Below, in pieces: positions 41,796 through 51,274 of a stretch of 64,000 nucleotides of DNA. Source of the DNA: Flavobacteriales bacterium. Lineage in GTDB: Bacteria > Bacteroidota > Bacteroidia > Flavobacteriales_F > PHOS-HE28. The translations under genes were made by a program, and so were the position numbers. The number at the start of each line of letters is the position of its first letter. The first letter of the stretch is position 1. The stretch lies in NCBI GenBank assembly GCA_019638115.1, contig JAHBUK010000004.1, positions 552,001 to 616,000 on the forward strand, in the 5' to 3' direction. Below the pieces are notes generated by a model. It did not search any database, was not told where the DNA came from, and saw nothing but the letters and a program-made list of their open reading frames with translations.

Positions 41796-41855
41796 TACCA
41801 GAGTGATCACAAAAGAAGTCCGCGGTGGTCCTACCCACTGGGATCACTTACGAAA

Positions 41856-41893
41856 ATGAACAAGGCCGGTGCTTACGTACCGGCCTTGTTCAT
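41856..41893. terminator. 15-bp inverted repeat, bidirectional terminator candidate
   Basis: ATGAACAAGGCCGGT and its exact complement enclose GCTTACGT. It lies 111 bp past the fadE stop and next to the dinD remnant. Confidence 0.55.
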
Positions 41894-41904
41894 TGATAGA
41901 GGAG

Positions 41905-42169
41905 TTCCGGAGCGCGACATCTCAACAGGCCGTGCTGCACCACTGCCCACCGCGGCCATTTTCGTGACATCACGAAAATGGTCCAACACTGCGGCACCAC
42001 TGCCTTCGCACGCTTTCCGGGCACGCTCCAAGGCGACCTTGAAATTCTCCCATCGCGCATAACCCAAGATCGGCTGCAACTCGCGGGCACTCCAGCATTC
42101 CACCCCTTAGTGGACGTAACGGACCGCCTCGAAGCGAGCGAACAGTTCGTTGATCCTCTCCTTGTTCAT
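41905..42169 (-). pseudogene. dinD: dinD 5' remnant
   Basis: On the minus strand the frame starts MNKERINELFARFEAVRYVH, meets an in-frame TAA, then continues GVECWSARELQPILGYARWENFK...DHFRDVTKMAAVGSGAARPVE. This is the N-terminal part of DNA-damage-inducible protein D (BRO-N-like). After PVE a shifted frame resembles the next family residues, then homology ends. So it carries a premature stop, a probable frameshift and loss of more than half the gene. Nothing further is seen between it and the gene at 42424. Confidence 0.8.
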
Positions 42170-42423
42170 GTGACACGAATTCTGTCATTCATACAACCGT
42201 CAAAAAACAAATTGAAGCAGTAGTCTGGGGCTTGAGTTCTCCACTTGATCGACCACAGTTTGCGGATACTCGTTCATTACAGCTCGCATCGTCAGCTCCT
42301 GGACTACCCCCGTCTGCCCCTATCACCCAGGGGCACCCGAAGCAGCCCTTTTGCACTTCGGCTCGTCTGGCATACGGATCGCCTGCGGTCCGCAGTTCCA
42401 TTCAGAACGAACACCCTACCACC

Positions 42424-44499
42424 ATGCTTCGGTCCACCACCCTGCTTCTTGTGCTGGTGCTCATGCTCCCACAGCTCCACGCACAGCACACGGATACGCT
42501 CCTGTTGCATTTCGCGCTGGACGACCACCAATTGGACCGGGACGCGGAGCAACGCTTGAAGGACTGGTGCGATGCGATTCCCGACGGAAGTATCGAAGGC
42601 TTGCACATCAATGGGCACAGCGACATACGCGGCAACGCGGCCTACAATGAACAACTGAGCTTGCGGCGCGCGCGATCGGTGCAGCAAAGTCTGATCGACC
42701 ACCTGGGCCGATCGGTGCCCATGCAGGTGCACCACCAAGGTGGATACGCACCGCGCAGTGCAGCCCGCAGCGAAGCGGACCATGCCATGGACCGGCGCGT
42801 GGAAGTGGTGGCATACCTGCTTCCGCCGCCCGTTGCAGATGCCGTGGTGGCCGACCTGGATACACGTGCCCTGCTGGAGCAGCTTCATCGCCATAGCCAG
42901 GTGAAGCCGCTGATGCCCCTGCTGGACCTGCCCCGGGAGTTCCACACGGTGAACGCGAACAAGGACATCGTGATCCACACCAGCGACGGAACCACGGTGC
43001 GGATAGCGGCCAACAGCCTGTGCGATGCGCAGGGCAGACCGGTGCAGGGCGAAGTGGAGATCAGCTACCGCGGTTTCCACGAAGCTTATGGCATCATTGC
43101 GAGCGGGATCCCCATGCACATCGCCGTGGATGGCACCACCGAGCATTTCGAGACCGCAGGCATGTACGAACTCTACGCATCGCAGAACGACCAAGCGTTG
43201 GGTCTGGTGAACGGTGCGACCATCGCCTTGGAGCGCCCCGCCGGTCCTGCGCTGGAAGAGGATTTCACCGGCTGGCGCTTGAACGAGGCCACGGGTGCTT
43301 GGGAGAACGGCGGCACCTTGCAACAGGCGCCTGCGAACAGCAATGCCCTTCGCGAGTCGGGTACCGAGGCCACACGCATCTATTGGCGCCGCCTGCTGGA
43401 CATCCGTTCACGGACCATGCCCGACAGTCTGCTCTTCGAGGCACGCAGGCGATCGGACGAGTACTGCGGCACCGAGCGTTGCCCCGAGCAGCTCAACGAT
43501 CCCAATGCGAAAACGCGGAAGCGGGCGGCAAGCCGCATGGCCGACCATTCCCTGCAAGTGGTCGGGCACAAGGGCATTCACGATCCGGACCGGGTGGTGT
43601 TCGAGGTGGTGATGCCCGACCGGCGTGTGTTCCCCGAGTGGAACCGCATGCCCACCAAACCGGTCTGGGAATACACCGGTCCGGAGCCCCGCAAGGTGTT
43701 CAAGCGTTTGTACGGTAGGCGCCACCACTACCAGGACATCGATCTGGTGATGCAACCCGGCGACACGCATGGTGTATTGCGGCTGAAGGAGAACGGCGAA
43801 TGGCTGGAACTGCCCGTAAGCACCGCTTGGAACCGCGACACTCCCACACGTGCCGCACGCTGGGACAGAGCCTTGGTCAGCTACCACAAGGGTCTCGCGA
43901 AACGCCGCAACGAATTCGATGGAATGGTGCAAAGGGTGCAGCGAGCGTACGATCGCGAGCAGGACGGAGCCGTGAAGGACTCGTGGAACCAGGCCAAACG
44001 CCGGATGCTGAAACAGGAACGCAGCTTGGACCTGCAGGCCTGGGTGAGCTATGCGGACTCCTTCCCGCTCCCACGGGGCGAACGGACGGCGGCCGCCACG
44101 CAGAACGCGTTTGCCACCATCCGCACCACCTTCAGCTTGGAGGGCTTCGGCATCTACAACATCGATCGCATCATGAAAATGTCCAACCGCGAAGAGCTCT
44201 TCGTGAAGGCCTTGGATGAGGAAGGCGGCACCTTCGAGTGGGCCGTTGGCTACGCGGTGCTGAGCGGCGAGCGTTCGGTGATCACCTACTGGCCCAACGG
44301 ACGCAACGATAAGGGTACGCCCATGCTGGTTTCGCCCGGCCGCATGAAGAGCCTCTTTCTGGTGGATGCCGAGGGCCGCATCATGCAGATGGACAGCGAG
44401 CCTTTGAACAAGCGGAGACCGAACACGGTGGAACTACGCGGTCGCCTGCTGGGCGCACCACGCGATCTGGAGGAACTGCGCGCACAGGTCGAACCCTGA
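42424..44499 (+). CDS. OmpA-domain envelope protein, large
   Basis: 691 residues from the ATG at 42424, which begins a signal peptide (MLRSTTLLLVLVLMLPQLHAQ). Unusually the OmpA-like domain is N-terminal (LLLHFALDDHQLDRDAEQRL, EGLHINGHSDIRGNAAYNEQLSLRRARSV, MDRRVEVVAYL; about residues 25-140). A beta-rich region follows (DIVIHTSDGTTVRIAANSLCDAQGRPVQGEVEISYRGF), similar to proteins that carry a carboxypeptidase-regulatory-like sandwich, then a long helical and beta C-terminal part without recognised family. Probably an outer-membrane-anchored structural protein. Confidence 0.7.
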   Translation: MLRSTTLLLVLVLMLPQLHAQHTDTLLLHFALDDHQLDRDAEQRLKDWCDAIPDGSIEGLHINGHSDIRGNAAYNEQLSLRRARSVQQSLIDHLGRSVPMQVHHQGGYAPRSAARSEADHAMDRRVEVVAYLLPPPVADAVVADLDTRALLEQLHRHSQVKPLMPLLDLPREFHTVNANKDIVIHTSDGTTVRIAANSLCDAQGRPVQGEVEISYRGFHEAYGIIASGIPMHIAVDGTTEHFETAGMYELYASQNDQALGLVNGATIALERPAGPALEEDFTGWRLNEATGAWENGGTLQQAPANSNALRESGTEATRIYWRRLLDIRSRTMPDSLLFEARRRSDEYCGTERCPEQLNDPNAKTRKRAASRMADHSLQVVGHKGIHDPDRVVFEVVMPDRRVFPEWNRMPTKPVWEYTGPEPRKVFKRLYGRRHHYQDIDLVMQPGDTHGVLRLKENGEWLELPVSTAWNRDTPTRAARWDRALVSYHKGLAKRRNEFDGMVQRVQRAYDREQDGAVKDSWNQAKRRMLKQERSLDLQAWVSYADSFPLPRGERTAAATQNAFATIRTTFSLEGFGIYNIDRIMKMSNREELFVKALDEEGGTFEWAVGYAVLSGERSVITYWPNGRNDKGTPMLVSPGRMKSLFLVDAEGRIMQMDSEPLNKRRPNTVELRGRLLGAPRDLEELRAQVEP

Positions 44500-44501
44500 A
44501 C

Positions 44502-44509
44502 TACCTTCA
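44502..44509 (+). promoter_or_regulatory. -7-like element next to the Kelch gene start
   Basis: TACCTTCA ends four bases before the ATG at 44514, directly after the upstream stop at 44499; may give a leaderless transcript. Confidence 0.3.
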
Positions 44510-44513
44510 CGGC

Positions 44514-45692
44514 ATGCGGATCCTGGCTGTACTTCTCCTGCTCGTTCATCATGCGATCGCTGCGCAGTCCTGGGTGCAGTTGCCCGACTTCCCCGGCATG
44601 GCCCGCGATGATGCCGCCAGCTTCCATTGGAACGACAAGATCTTCGTGGGCACCGGCATGGACGTGGGGTTTCAGCTTACCAACGACTGGTACGCCTATT
44701 CCATGACCACCGAAAGCTGGGAAGCCGTGGCATCGTTACCCGCGAGTGGCAGGCAGTATTGCAACGGCTTTCGGTTGAGTGACGAACGTGGTTACCTGTT
44801 CGGCGGAGTGGATGCGAATGGACCCTTGAACGAGCTGTGGCGCTATGATCCGATCACGGATGCCTGGACCCAACTCGCTTCCCTACCTGCCGCCGGGCGA
44901 TACGCTTGTGCGGTGATCGTGGCCTACGACCAAGTGTTCATCTGTGGCGGTCTGCTCGATGGAGGGATCCCCACCACAGAGGTATGGCGCTATGATACCA
45001 ACAGCGATTCATGGGAGCCCCGCTCTCCCATGCCCGGCACACCAAGACACCGTGCAGCCGTGGTGGACAACCTGGTGGTAGGCGGTGCGGACAGCAGCTT
45101 TCAGGCCTTGAGCGAGGCTTATGCATACAACCACTTGAACGACCAGTGGACGGAAAGGCCAGGACTTCCTGCCCCGCGTTTCGGCGCCGCAAGCGTGGAC
45201 CATCTGCACTTCTGTGGCGCCAGCTCACTGGCCCAGAACCATGATGAGGTGCTGGTGTACGACTGGTTGACCGGTGACTTCAACGCGTCCATCATCCCCC
45301 CATTCCCGGGAGGCCCACGGAAGGGCGGAATTGCGCAAACACAGCACTACATCGCGGACGTTGGCATTTTCTTTTTCGGACTGGGCATCGATGGGCCAAC
45401 ACGCTTTAACGACTGGTGGCGAATGGACTACGGCACTGGCATAGGGGAGCATGCCATCCCCCCCACCAAGGTCTTTCCCAATCCCGCCAGCACCCAACTC
45501 CAAGCGGAATGGCCAATGCATTGGACGGTGGCCCGCTACGATGTGTTGGATGCCACCGGCCGTTCGCTTCGTACCGGTGTCCTCGCCGAAGCAACGCCCT
45601 TGGATATCACGGACCTCGGCGCAGGCCGTTACGAGGTCCATTTCTCCAACGGCGATGAACGCCTCCGCGCCCCCTTCATCAAACTCCCCTGA
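44514..45692 (+). CDS. Kelch-repeat protein with T9SS sorting domain
   Basis: 392 residues: signal peptide (MRILAVLLLLVHHAIAAQ), then five or so Kelch units (WVQLPDFPGMARDDAA, YLFGGVDANGPLNELWRYDP, WTQLASLPAAGRYACA, FICGGLLDGGIPTTEVWRYD, WEPRSPMPGTPRHRAAVV), forming a beta-propeller. The C-terminus VFPNPASTQLQ...YDVLDATGRSL...YEVHFSNGDERLRAPFIKL is a T9SS type A sorting domain, so the protein is secreted through T9SS and surface-attached or released. Binding partner unknown. The stop overlaps the next ATG (TGATG). Confidence 0.88.
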   Translation: MRILAVLLLLVHHAIAAQSWVQLPDFPGMARDDAASFHWNDKIFVGTGMDVGFQLTNDWYAYSMTTESWEAVASLPASGRQYCNGFRLSDERGYLFGGVDANGPLNELWRYDPITDAWTQLASLPAAGRYACAVIVAYDQVFICGGLLDGGIPTTEVWRYDTNSDSWEPRSPMPGTPRHRAAVVDNLVVGGADSSFQALSEAYAYNHLNDQWTERPGLPAPRFGAASVDHLHFCGASSLAQNHDEVLVYDWLTGDFNASIIPPFPGGPRKGGIAQTQHYIADVGIFFFGLGIDGPTRFNDWWRMDYGTGIGEHAIPPTKVFPNPASTQLQAEWPMHWTVARYDVLDATGRSLRTGVLAEATPLDITDLGAGRYEVHFSNGDERLRAPFIKLP

Positions 45693-46330
45693 TGCAATTC
45701 CTCGATCCTGCATTGGAGCAGTACGCGGCCCTGTGTTCCGAAGCTGAGCCTGCGCACCTGCGTGCTTTGGCGGAAGAGACCCGCACGGCCAGCACCCAGC
45801 CCCAAATGCTCAGCGGTCACCTGCAGGGCCGTTTCCTGAGCCTCATGAGCAGGCTGCTGCACCCCACGTGCATCCTGGACATCGGCACCTTCACCGGTTA
45901 CAGTGCCCTGTGCATGGCGGAGGGGCTTGCGCCGGGCGGGCTGCTGCACACCATTGATGTGGACACGCGGCATGCCTCCCTGGTGGACCGCTACGTGCGC
46001 CAAGCCGGCATGCACCAGCGCATACACCAGCACCTGGCGCCCGCTGTGGACGTTATCCCGCGCATCGCAGGCACCTTCGACCTGGTGTTCATCGATGCCG
46101 ACAAGCAGAACTACTGCAACTACTTCGATCGGGTGATCGAGCGCGTCCGTCCGGGTGGGCTCATCATTGCCGACAATGTGCTTTGGAGCGGCAAGGTGCT
46201 GGACGCTTCCGTGGACGATGCGGAAACACGCGGGCTGGTGGCCTATGCACGGAAAGTGCAGCAGGACACCCGCGTTACCAACCTGCTGCTTCCGCTGCGC
46301 GATGGCCTGTTGGTGAGCCGCAGAACATGA
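45692..46330 (+). CDS. SAM-dependent O-methyltransferase
   Basis: 212 residues of the caffeoyl-CoA/catechol O-methyltransferase family. SAM-binding motif I is ILDIGTFTGYSAL, followed by LHTIDVDTRHASLV and the metal-binding FDLVFIDADKQNYCNYFD, then GGLIIADNVLWSGKVLD. These enzymes methylate catechol-like hydroxyls with a divalent metal; the substrate is unknown. Translationally coupled to the Kelch gene by TGATG. Confidence 0.88.
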   Translation: MQFLDPALEQYAALCSEAEPAHLRALAEETRTASTQPQMLSGHLQGRFLSLMSRLLHPTCILDIGTFTGYSALCMAEGLAPGGLLHTIDVDTRHASLVDRYVRQAGMHQRIHQHLAPAVDVIPRIAGTFDLVFIDADKQNYCNYFDRVIERVRPGGLIIADNVLWSGKVLDASVDDAETRGLVAYARKVQQDTRVTNLLLPLRDGLLVSRRT

Positions 46331-46377
46331 CGGTGCTCAGGGTACTAACTTGGTACTCCTCCCAACTTCAACCCATC

Positions 46378-46764
46378 ATGGAAGCACAACTGTTCTACAA
46401 GGAATTGGGGCGCCTGCTGTATGCCATAGCAGCGGCCGATGGCAAGGTGAGCGACAAGGAAGTGGCCACGCTGAAACGCATCGTTTCGCAGGAATTGGTA
46501 CCCCAGGAAGCGAGCACCGATCACTTCGGCACCGACCAGGCCTACATCACGGAGTTCGAGTTCGAGGTGCTGGCCGAGCGCAATGCGTCGGTGGAAGGCG
46601 CCTTCGACTCGTTCATCGCGTACATGGCCCGACACAAGAAGGACCTGGACCCCGAGCGCAAGGACCTGATCTACCGCGCGGCCGATGCCGTGGCCAGTGC
46701 CTTCCACGGGGTGAACAAGGCCGAACTGCCCCTGCTGGTGGAACTGCACCGGCACCTGCACTGA
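46378..46764 (+). CDS. TerB-like protein
   Basis: 128 residues from the ATG at 46378. The start EAQLFYKELGRLLYAIAAADGKVSDKEVATLKRIV is the TerB-like helical pattern with an acidic DGKVSDKE loop that can bind metal. The second half has TEFEFEVLAERNAS and LIYRAADAVASAFHGVNKAELPLL. TerB-family proteins are linked to tellurite resistance and stress, but small single-domain forms are mostly uncharacterised. Confidence 0.65.
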   Translation: MEAQLFYKELGRLLYAIAAADGKVSDKEVATLKRIVSQELVPQEASTDHFGTDQAYITEFEFEVLAERNASVEGAFDSFIAYMARHKKDLDPERKDLIYRAADAVASAFHGVNKAELPLLVELHRHLH

Positions 46765-46787
46765 GCAGGAGCGAAGCGTCACCGCGC

Positions 46788-46795
46788 TATCTTGG
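46788..46795 (+). promoter_or_regulatory. -7-like element of ltaE
   Basis: TATCTTGG, 20 bp before the ATG at 46816. Confidence 0.3.
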
Positions 46796-46815
46796 GCCTC
46801 CGCTCCGGAAGGCCC

Positions 46816-47841
46816 ATGCAGCCCATCGACCTGCGCTCCGATACCGTTACCCGCCCCACACCCGCCATGCGCGATGCCATGCTGCGGGCCGCTGTGGGCG
46901 ACGATGTGTTCGGTGAGGACCCCACGGTGAACGCCTTGGAGGAGCGCCTGGCCGCCCAGTTCGGGCATGAGGCCGGCCTGTTCTGCCCAAGCGGCACCAT
47001 GACCAACCAGATCGCGGTGCACATCCACACGCGGCCCGGCGACGAGGTGATCCTTGACGAAGGCGGCCACATCTACCGCTACGAAGGCGGAGGTGTGATG
47101 GCCACCAGCGGTTGTTCCGTGAAGCTCATCCAAGGCGATCGCGGCCGCTTCACGGCGGAGCAGGTGAAGGAGAACATCAACGACCCGGCGCTGTGGCTGG
47201 CCCGCACGCGCATGGTGTACATGGAGAACACCACCAACCGCGGCGGTGGCGCCGTGTGGGACCTGGCGGAGGTGGATCGCATCTGCGCGGTGTGCGACGC
47301 GCACAAGCTCGCCTTCCACCTGGACGGGGCACGCATCTTCAACGCGCTGGTGGCCACGGGTGGCGATGCGCGGGAATGGGGATCGCGCTTCCACAGCGTA
47401 TCCATCTGCCTCAGCAAAGGACTGGGCGCTCCGGTGGGCTCCGTGCTGGTGGGCAGCAAGCCCCTGATCCACGAGGCGCGTCGTGTGCGCAAACGACTGG
47501 GCGGCGGCATGCGGCAAGTGGGCATACTGGCAGCGGCCTGCCACCATGCCCTGGACCACCACGTGGAGCGCCTCGCCGAAGACCACGATCGCGCCAAGCG
47601 ATTGGAAACCGCCTTGCTGCAACTGCCCTATGTGGCCTCCGTGCTTCCGGTGCGCACGAACATCGTGAGCATCACCTTGGTCGATACCTTGACGGCGGAA
47701 CACTTCGTGCGCTCCATCCGCGAAGCCGGTCTGTTGGCGGCCGCCTTCGGGCCACGGCAGGTGCGCATGGTGCTGCACCTCGATATTGCCGATAACGCCT
47801 TGGCCAAAGTCATCCGGATACTGAACGAACTTCGACCATGA
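46816..47841 (+). CDS. ltaE: Low-specificity L-threonine aldolase
   Basis: 341 residues from the ATG at 46816. PLP enzyme of fold type [19 protein letters not shown] at the start, [16 protein letters not shown], and the Schiff-base Lys in [25 protein letters not shown] carries the Asp that contacts the PLP nitrogen. It splits threonine or allo-threonine into glycine and acetaldehyde. The stop overlaps the next ATG by ATGA. Confidence 0.94.
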   Translation: MQPIDLRSDTVTRPTPAMRDAMLRAAVGDDVFGEDPTVNALEERLAAQFGHEAGLFCPSGTMTNQIAVHIHTRPGDEVILDEGGHIYRYEGGGVMATSGCSVKLIQGDRGRFTAEQVKENINDPALWLARTRMVYMENTTNRGGGAVWDLAEVDRICAVCDAHKLAFHLDGARIFNALVATGGDAREWGSRFHSVSICLSKGLGAPVGSVLVGSKPLIHEARRVRKRLGGGMRQVGILAAACHHALDHHVERLAEDHDRAKRLETALLQLPYVASVLPVRTNIVSITLVDTLTAEHFVRSIREAGLLAAAFGPRQVRMVLHLDIADNALAKVIRILNELRP

Positions 47842-48221
47842 AAGCACTCCTCGCGCCCCTACTTCTTCTAACACTGGCAGCCTGCTCCGGCCCGCAGTAC
47901 CTGTACAAGGGTGAGCAGGATGGCGTGGAACTCGCCTATCGCTGGAACCATCCGAAGGACAAGCCCAGCGAACTGTTGCTGCGCATGAAGAACACGACAC
48001 CCGGTGACAAGCGCATTGCCTTGGCGATCGACCTGTACTACCAGGGCCGCACCGTGGAGACCCTGGAAGCCGACACCTGCATCCGGAACGGTCAGGCGCT
48101 TACCGGCAAGCTCAACGGCATCTATTTCATCCCCGAACGCATTACCACCGAACAGATCAAGAACGGCGGTGTGCAAGTGGAGATGACCAACACCCGGATC
48201 GAGGCCCAGCCCTGCCGATGA
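47838..48221 (+). CDS. Small lipoprotein, conserved hypothetical
   Basis: 127 residues. Signal peptide with lipobox LAAC at Cys16; then a short beta-sandwich-like domain ([48 protein letters not shown]) with paired Cys near CIRNG and the C-terminal CR. Coupled to both neighbours: ATGA overlaps with ltaE and with the kinase. No known function. Confidence 0.65.
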   Translation: MKALLAPLLLLTLAACSGPQYLYKGEQDGVELAYRWNHPKDKPSELLLRMKNTTPGDKRIALAIDLYYQGRTVETLEADTCIRNGQALTGKLNGIYFIPERITTEQIKNGGVQVEMTNTRIEAQPCR

Positions 48222-49936
48222 GCCAGAACCAACGGACCGGTCGCTGGCTCTTCTACAGCACCGTTGCGGTACTTGTGTTGGCACTGGGTTTCGTAACCTG
48301 GTCGAGCATGCTGGTGCGCAAGCGGCAGCAGATCTTGGCGGAAGTGGCTTTGGAACGCGTGCAGTCCATCTTCCGGGTACGCCTCGATGCCTTGTTCCAC
48401 AAGATCACCGAGGACCTGAACGAGGAGGTTGAGGCCTTGCGCGAAGAGCCCGGATCCGAAGCGCTCGACCTGCTTCCGCGCTGGCGCCCTTTCCTGCGTT
48501 CGCACCCCACCATCACACGGATACAAGTGGCGGACGAGTTCGGTGTGCTGCGATCGGTGGAACGGTTGACCGACACCACCCTTGTGGTTTACACGGCAGG
48601 GCCGAACGATGCGCTCTACCATGCCCAGGTGATCCCGTTGCTGGGTAAGCTCACCACTACCACCGAACTGCCCGAAGTGGCCTATGAAGACCCCCGTGCA
48701 CAGGTCTGGTATGGGCGCGCGCTCGAAGAGCCATACTACGAGGCCGTGTGGTACCTGGGCGGTGGCAAGGATGTGCAACGCTCCTACATGCAGGTCTCCA
48801 AGCTGCTGCGCGGGGCCTCTGCGAAGGATCCATTCCGGATCCTGATGTTCGAGGTGGACCTGGCACGATCGTCCATACTGAGCCTGCGCTCCGCACCCAC
48901 CGACCGCTACAGCGCGGCACTGATCGATGCGAACGGGCGCATGCTGAGCGCCACCGAGCTTGTGCGTGACACCACCATGGCGCAAGCGGAACGCGATGCT
49001 GCCGCGCTGTGGGTGGAACTGCGGAAGCGCAGCCCCTACAACCTCTCGATCGGGGACAAGAACTTCCATGCTTTGGTGAGGCCCTACATGGTGAACGGAC
49101 AAACCCTGTACACCGCATCCGTCATGGACGAAGGAGCGCTTCAGGTGTGGACGAAGATGGAGCGCATGGTGCTGATGGCCATGGTGCTGCTGGTGGCCCT
49201 GATGGTGATCCTGCTGGGATGGATGTGGCTGCGCAACCGCATGGAAGATGCGCGGATCCGCCGCCAGATGCGCTTCAGCAAAGCGCAGGAGCAACAACTT
49301 GCCAAAGCCATCGGCGAGCGTGATGTGCTGAGCCGCGAGGTCCACCACCGGGTGAAGAACAACCTGCAGATCGTGAGCAGCCTGCTGAACCTGCAAGCCT
49401 CACAGTTGGATGAAGATCATGTGCGCCACGAGTTCCTGCGGGGCAAACAACGCATCGATACCATCGCGCTGGTACACCACAAGCTGTACGGTTTGAAAGA
49501 CCTGCGCGACGTGGACCTGAAGCTCTTCTTCGATGGGCTGATCGAAGCGCTGGCCACCATGCACTACAAGGACAAGCGCACCGTAAGCTATGCCGTACGC
49601 ACCGCCAACCTTTCCGTTGACCAGGACTCGGCGATAACGCTTGGCATCCTGTTCTGCGAGTTGGTGAACAACAGCTTCCAGCACGCCTTTCCGTATGCCA
49701 CCGGCGGCCATGTGGATGTTGCCGTGCAACCGGTGGATGGCGGGCTGTACCGCATGCTGGTGAAGGACAATGGCAAGGGTTTGTCCGATGGTTTCGCCGA
49801 TGGCCCGGGCAAGCTTGGCCTTGATATCGTTGCAGCACTGGCGGAACAACTGGATGGTTCGTTCCACACGCACACCAATGGCGGCACCACCTGCGAGGTG
49901 CTGTTCCGCATAAGCGGCAGGCGCATCCTAACGTAA
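48218..49936 (+). CDS. Membrane sensor histidine kinase (HisKA_2)
   Basis: 572 residues. Helix 1 (about 10-30) and helix 2 (about 310-330, MVLMAMVLLVALMVILLGWMWL) bracket a periplasmic sensor of about 280 residues. The H-box VLSREVHHRVKNNLQIVSSLLNLQ, with phosphoacceptor His376 or His377, is the HisKA_2 type. The ATPase domain has ELVNNSFQHAFPY (N-box), VKDNGKGL (G1) and GKLGLDIV (G2). It probably phosphorylates a response regulator not present here. The ATG overlaps the lipoprotein stop, hinting that the lipoprotein might be a sensor partner. Its 3' end overlaps the convergent tolC-like gene by 9 bp. Confidence 0.9.
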   Translation: MSQNQRTGRWLFYSTVAVLVLALGFVTWSSMLVRKRQQILAEVALERVQSIFRVRLDALFHKITEDLNEEVEALREEPGSEALDLLPRWRPFLRSHPTITRIQVADEFGVLRSVERLTDTTLVVYTAGPNDALYHAQVIPLLGKLTTTTELPEVAYEDPRAQVWYGRALEEPYYEAVWYLGGGKDVQRSYMQVSKLLRGASAKDPFRILMFEVDLARSSILSLRSAPTDRYSAALIDANGRMLSATELVRDTTMAQAERDAAALWVELRKRSPYNLSIGDKNFHALVRPYMVNGQTLYTASVMDEGALQVWTKMERMVLMAMVLLVALMVILLGWMWLRNRMEDARIRRQMRFSKAQEQQLAKAIGERDVLSREVHHRVKNNLQIVSSLLNLQASQLDEDHVRHEFLRGKQRIDTIALVHHKLYGLKDLRDVDLKLFFDGLIEALATMHYKDKRTVSYAVRTANLSVDQDSAITLGILFCELVNNSFQHAFPYATGGHVDVAVQPVDGGLYRMLVKDNGKGLSDGFADGPGKLGLDIVAALAEQLDGSFHTHTNGGTTCEVLFRISGRRILT

Positions 49937-51274
49937 ATCGCGATCGGGGATGCCCACTGCGGGAAGCAAGCCGCCACTTGCTTGCAGCAGTTGCAGCTCG
50001 GCCACCTTGGTATCGAAAGCGGCCAACACCTGCTGCCGCTCCGCATTGGCCAGGTCCAATTGCGCTTGGCGGAATTGCAGACCGGTAAGCTGGCCCGCAT
50101 AGAACAGGTCGCTGGTACGTTGGAAGTTGACCTCGGCGGTGCGAGCGGCTTCCTCTTGGATCCGCAGCATTTCGCGCTGCGTGGCCCAGCTCACGTAGGC
50201 GTTGCGCACATCACGCTCCACCTGCAAGCGGGCCTGCTCTTCCGCCAGGCTGGCGTTCTCGGCACGCAGCCGCGCGCTTTCCGTCTGTGTGCGCACCTTG
50301 CCACCGTCAAAGAGCGGAACGCTCAACGTAAGCCCACCGTTGAGCCCGCGGTTATAGGTGCCGAGCACCACGCCCACCTCGTTGCGCTGATCGGTTATGC
50401 CATAGCCTGCGTTCAGATCAAGGCGTGGCCACATCACGGACTTCGCCCTGCGCTCATCCACTTGTGCGGCTTGCAGCGCCTTGGTCGCACCCAGCAGTTC
50501 AACGTTGCGCAAAAGCGCCTCGCTTACCAGGCGTTCCTGATCCAGGCCCACCGCGAAGACCATGCTGCGCGATACGCGGAAACCGCCCGAGGGCTTGCGG
50601 CCCAGTAACACGCCCAGGTCGTTGGCCGTGCGTTCCAAACGCTGGCGCGAAAGCAGGTAGGCCACACTGTCGGCACGCAGGTCAACCAAGGCATTGAGCA
50701 CTTCCAAACGGCCGGCACCACCCAGTGCGGCACGGTCCTCCAAGCGCTTGTAGCGATCCTGCGAGATCTCCAGGATGCGGCCCGAAATGGCCACGTCCTC
50801 ATGGGATCCCGCGAGCGCGTAATAGAAGGCGACCACTTGAGCCAGCGTCAATTCCACCCGCGCACGCAAGCGCAGATCGGAGAGGTCGGCATCGAGCTTG
50901 GCACGCTCATAGGCGAGGAAGTTGCCCATGCCATCGAAGAGCGTGTAGGTAAGCCCAAGGGATCCGGACAAGGAAGTGTTCTCCACTCCTGCCCGCTCCA
51001 CATCGGGTATGCCAGGCACGAAATCCAGCCGGGTGTATTGATTGCTGTACGTTCCTCGTCCGCTCGCATCGATGCGGGGCAGCAGGCCGGCATTTCCCGC
51101 CGTGGCCAAGCCTTCTGCAATGGCCGCTTCATTGCGGGCCATGCGGATGCCGTGCTCGTTGGCGAGCGCCATGGACACCGCATCGGCCAATAGCAAGGTA
51201 TCCTGCGCGGCAAGCGTCGGTGCCAGACCGATCAGCAGCAGCAGATCAATGCTCCGTTTCCTCCAGCTGTTCAT
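49928..51274 (-). CDS. TolC-family outer-membrane efflux protein
   Basis: 448 residues from the ATG at 51274 with a signal peptide (ending APTLAAQ). Two repeats of long helices and strands typify TolC: LLADAVSMALANEHGIRMARNE at the start and RDVRNAYVSWATQREMLRIQEEA in the second half, plus GLTLSVPLFDGGKVRTQTESA. It forms the outer-membrane channel of the tripartite pump encoded with it. The start lies 29 bp inside the RND gene's 3' end. Last gene of the efflux operon. Confidence 0.88.
   Translation of the reverse strand: MNSWRKRSIDLLLLIGLAPTLAAQDTLLLADAVSMALANEHGIRMARNEAAIAEGLATAGNAGLLPRIDASGRGTYSNQYTRLDFVPGIPDVERAGVENTSLSGSLGLTYTLFDGMGNFLAYERAKLDADLSDLRLRARVELTLAQVVAFYYALAGSHEDVAISGRILEISQDRYKRLEDRAALGGAGRLEVLNALVDLRADSVAYLLSRQRLERTANDLGVLLGRKPSGGFRVSRSMVFAVGLDQERLVSEALLRNVELLGATKALQAAQVDERRAKSVMWPRLDLNAGYGITDQRNEVGVVLGTYNRGLNGGLTLSVPLFDGGKVRTQTESARLRAENASLAEEQARLQVERDVRNAYVSWATQREMLRIQEEAARTAEVNFQRTSDLFYAGQLTGLQFRQAQLDLANAERQQVLAAFDTKVAELQLLQASGGLLPAVGIPDRDLR

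Noticed and set aside
39961-41847. 628-codon antisense frame opposite fadE
   Set aside because: Shadow of a complete acyl-CoA dehydrogenase gene.
46345-48000. 551-codon minus-strand frame opposite terB-like and ltaE genes
   Set aside because: It spans two well-supported plus-strand genes and has no family features.
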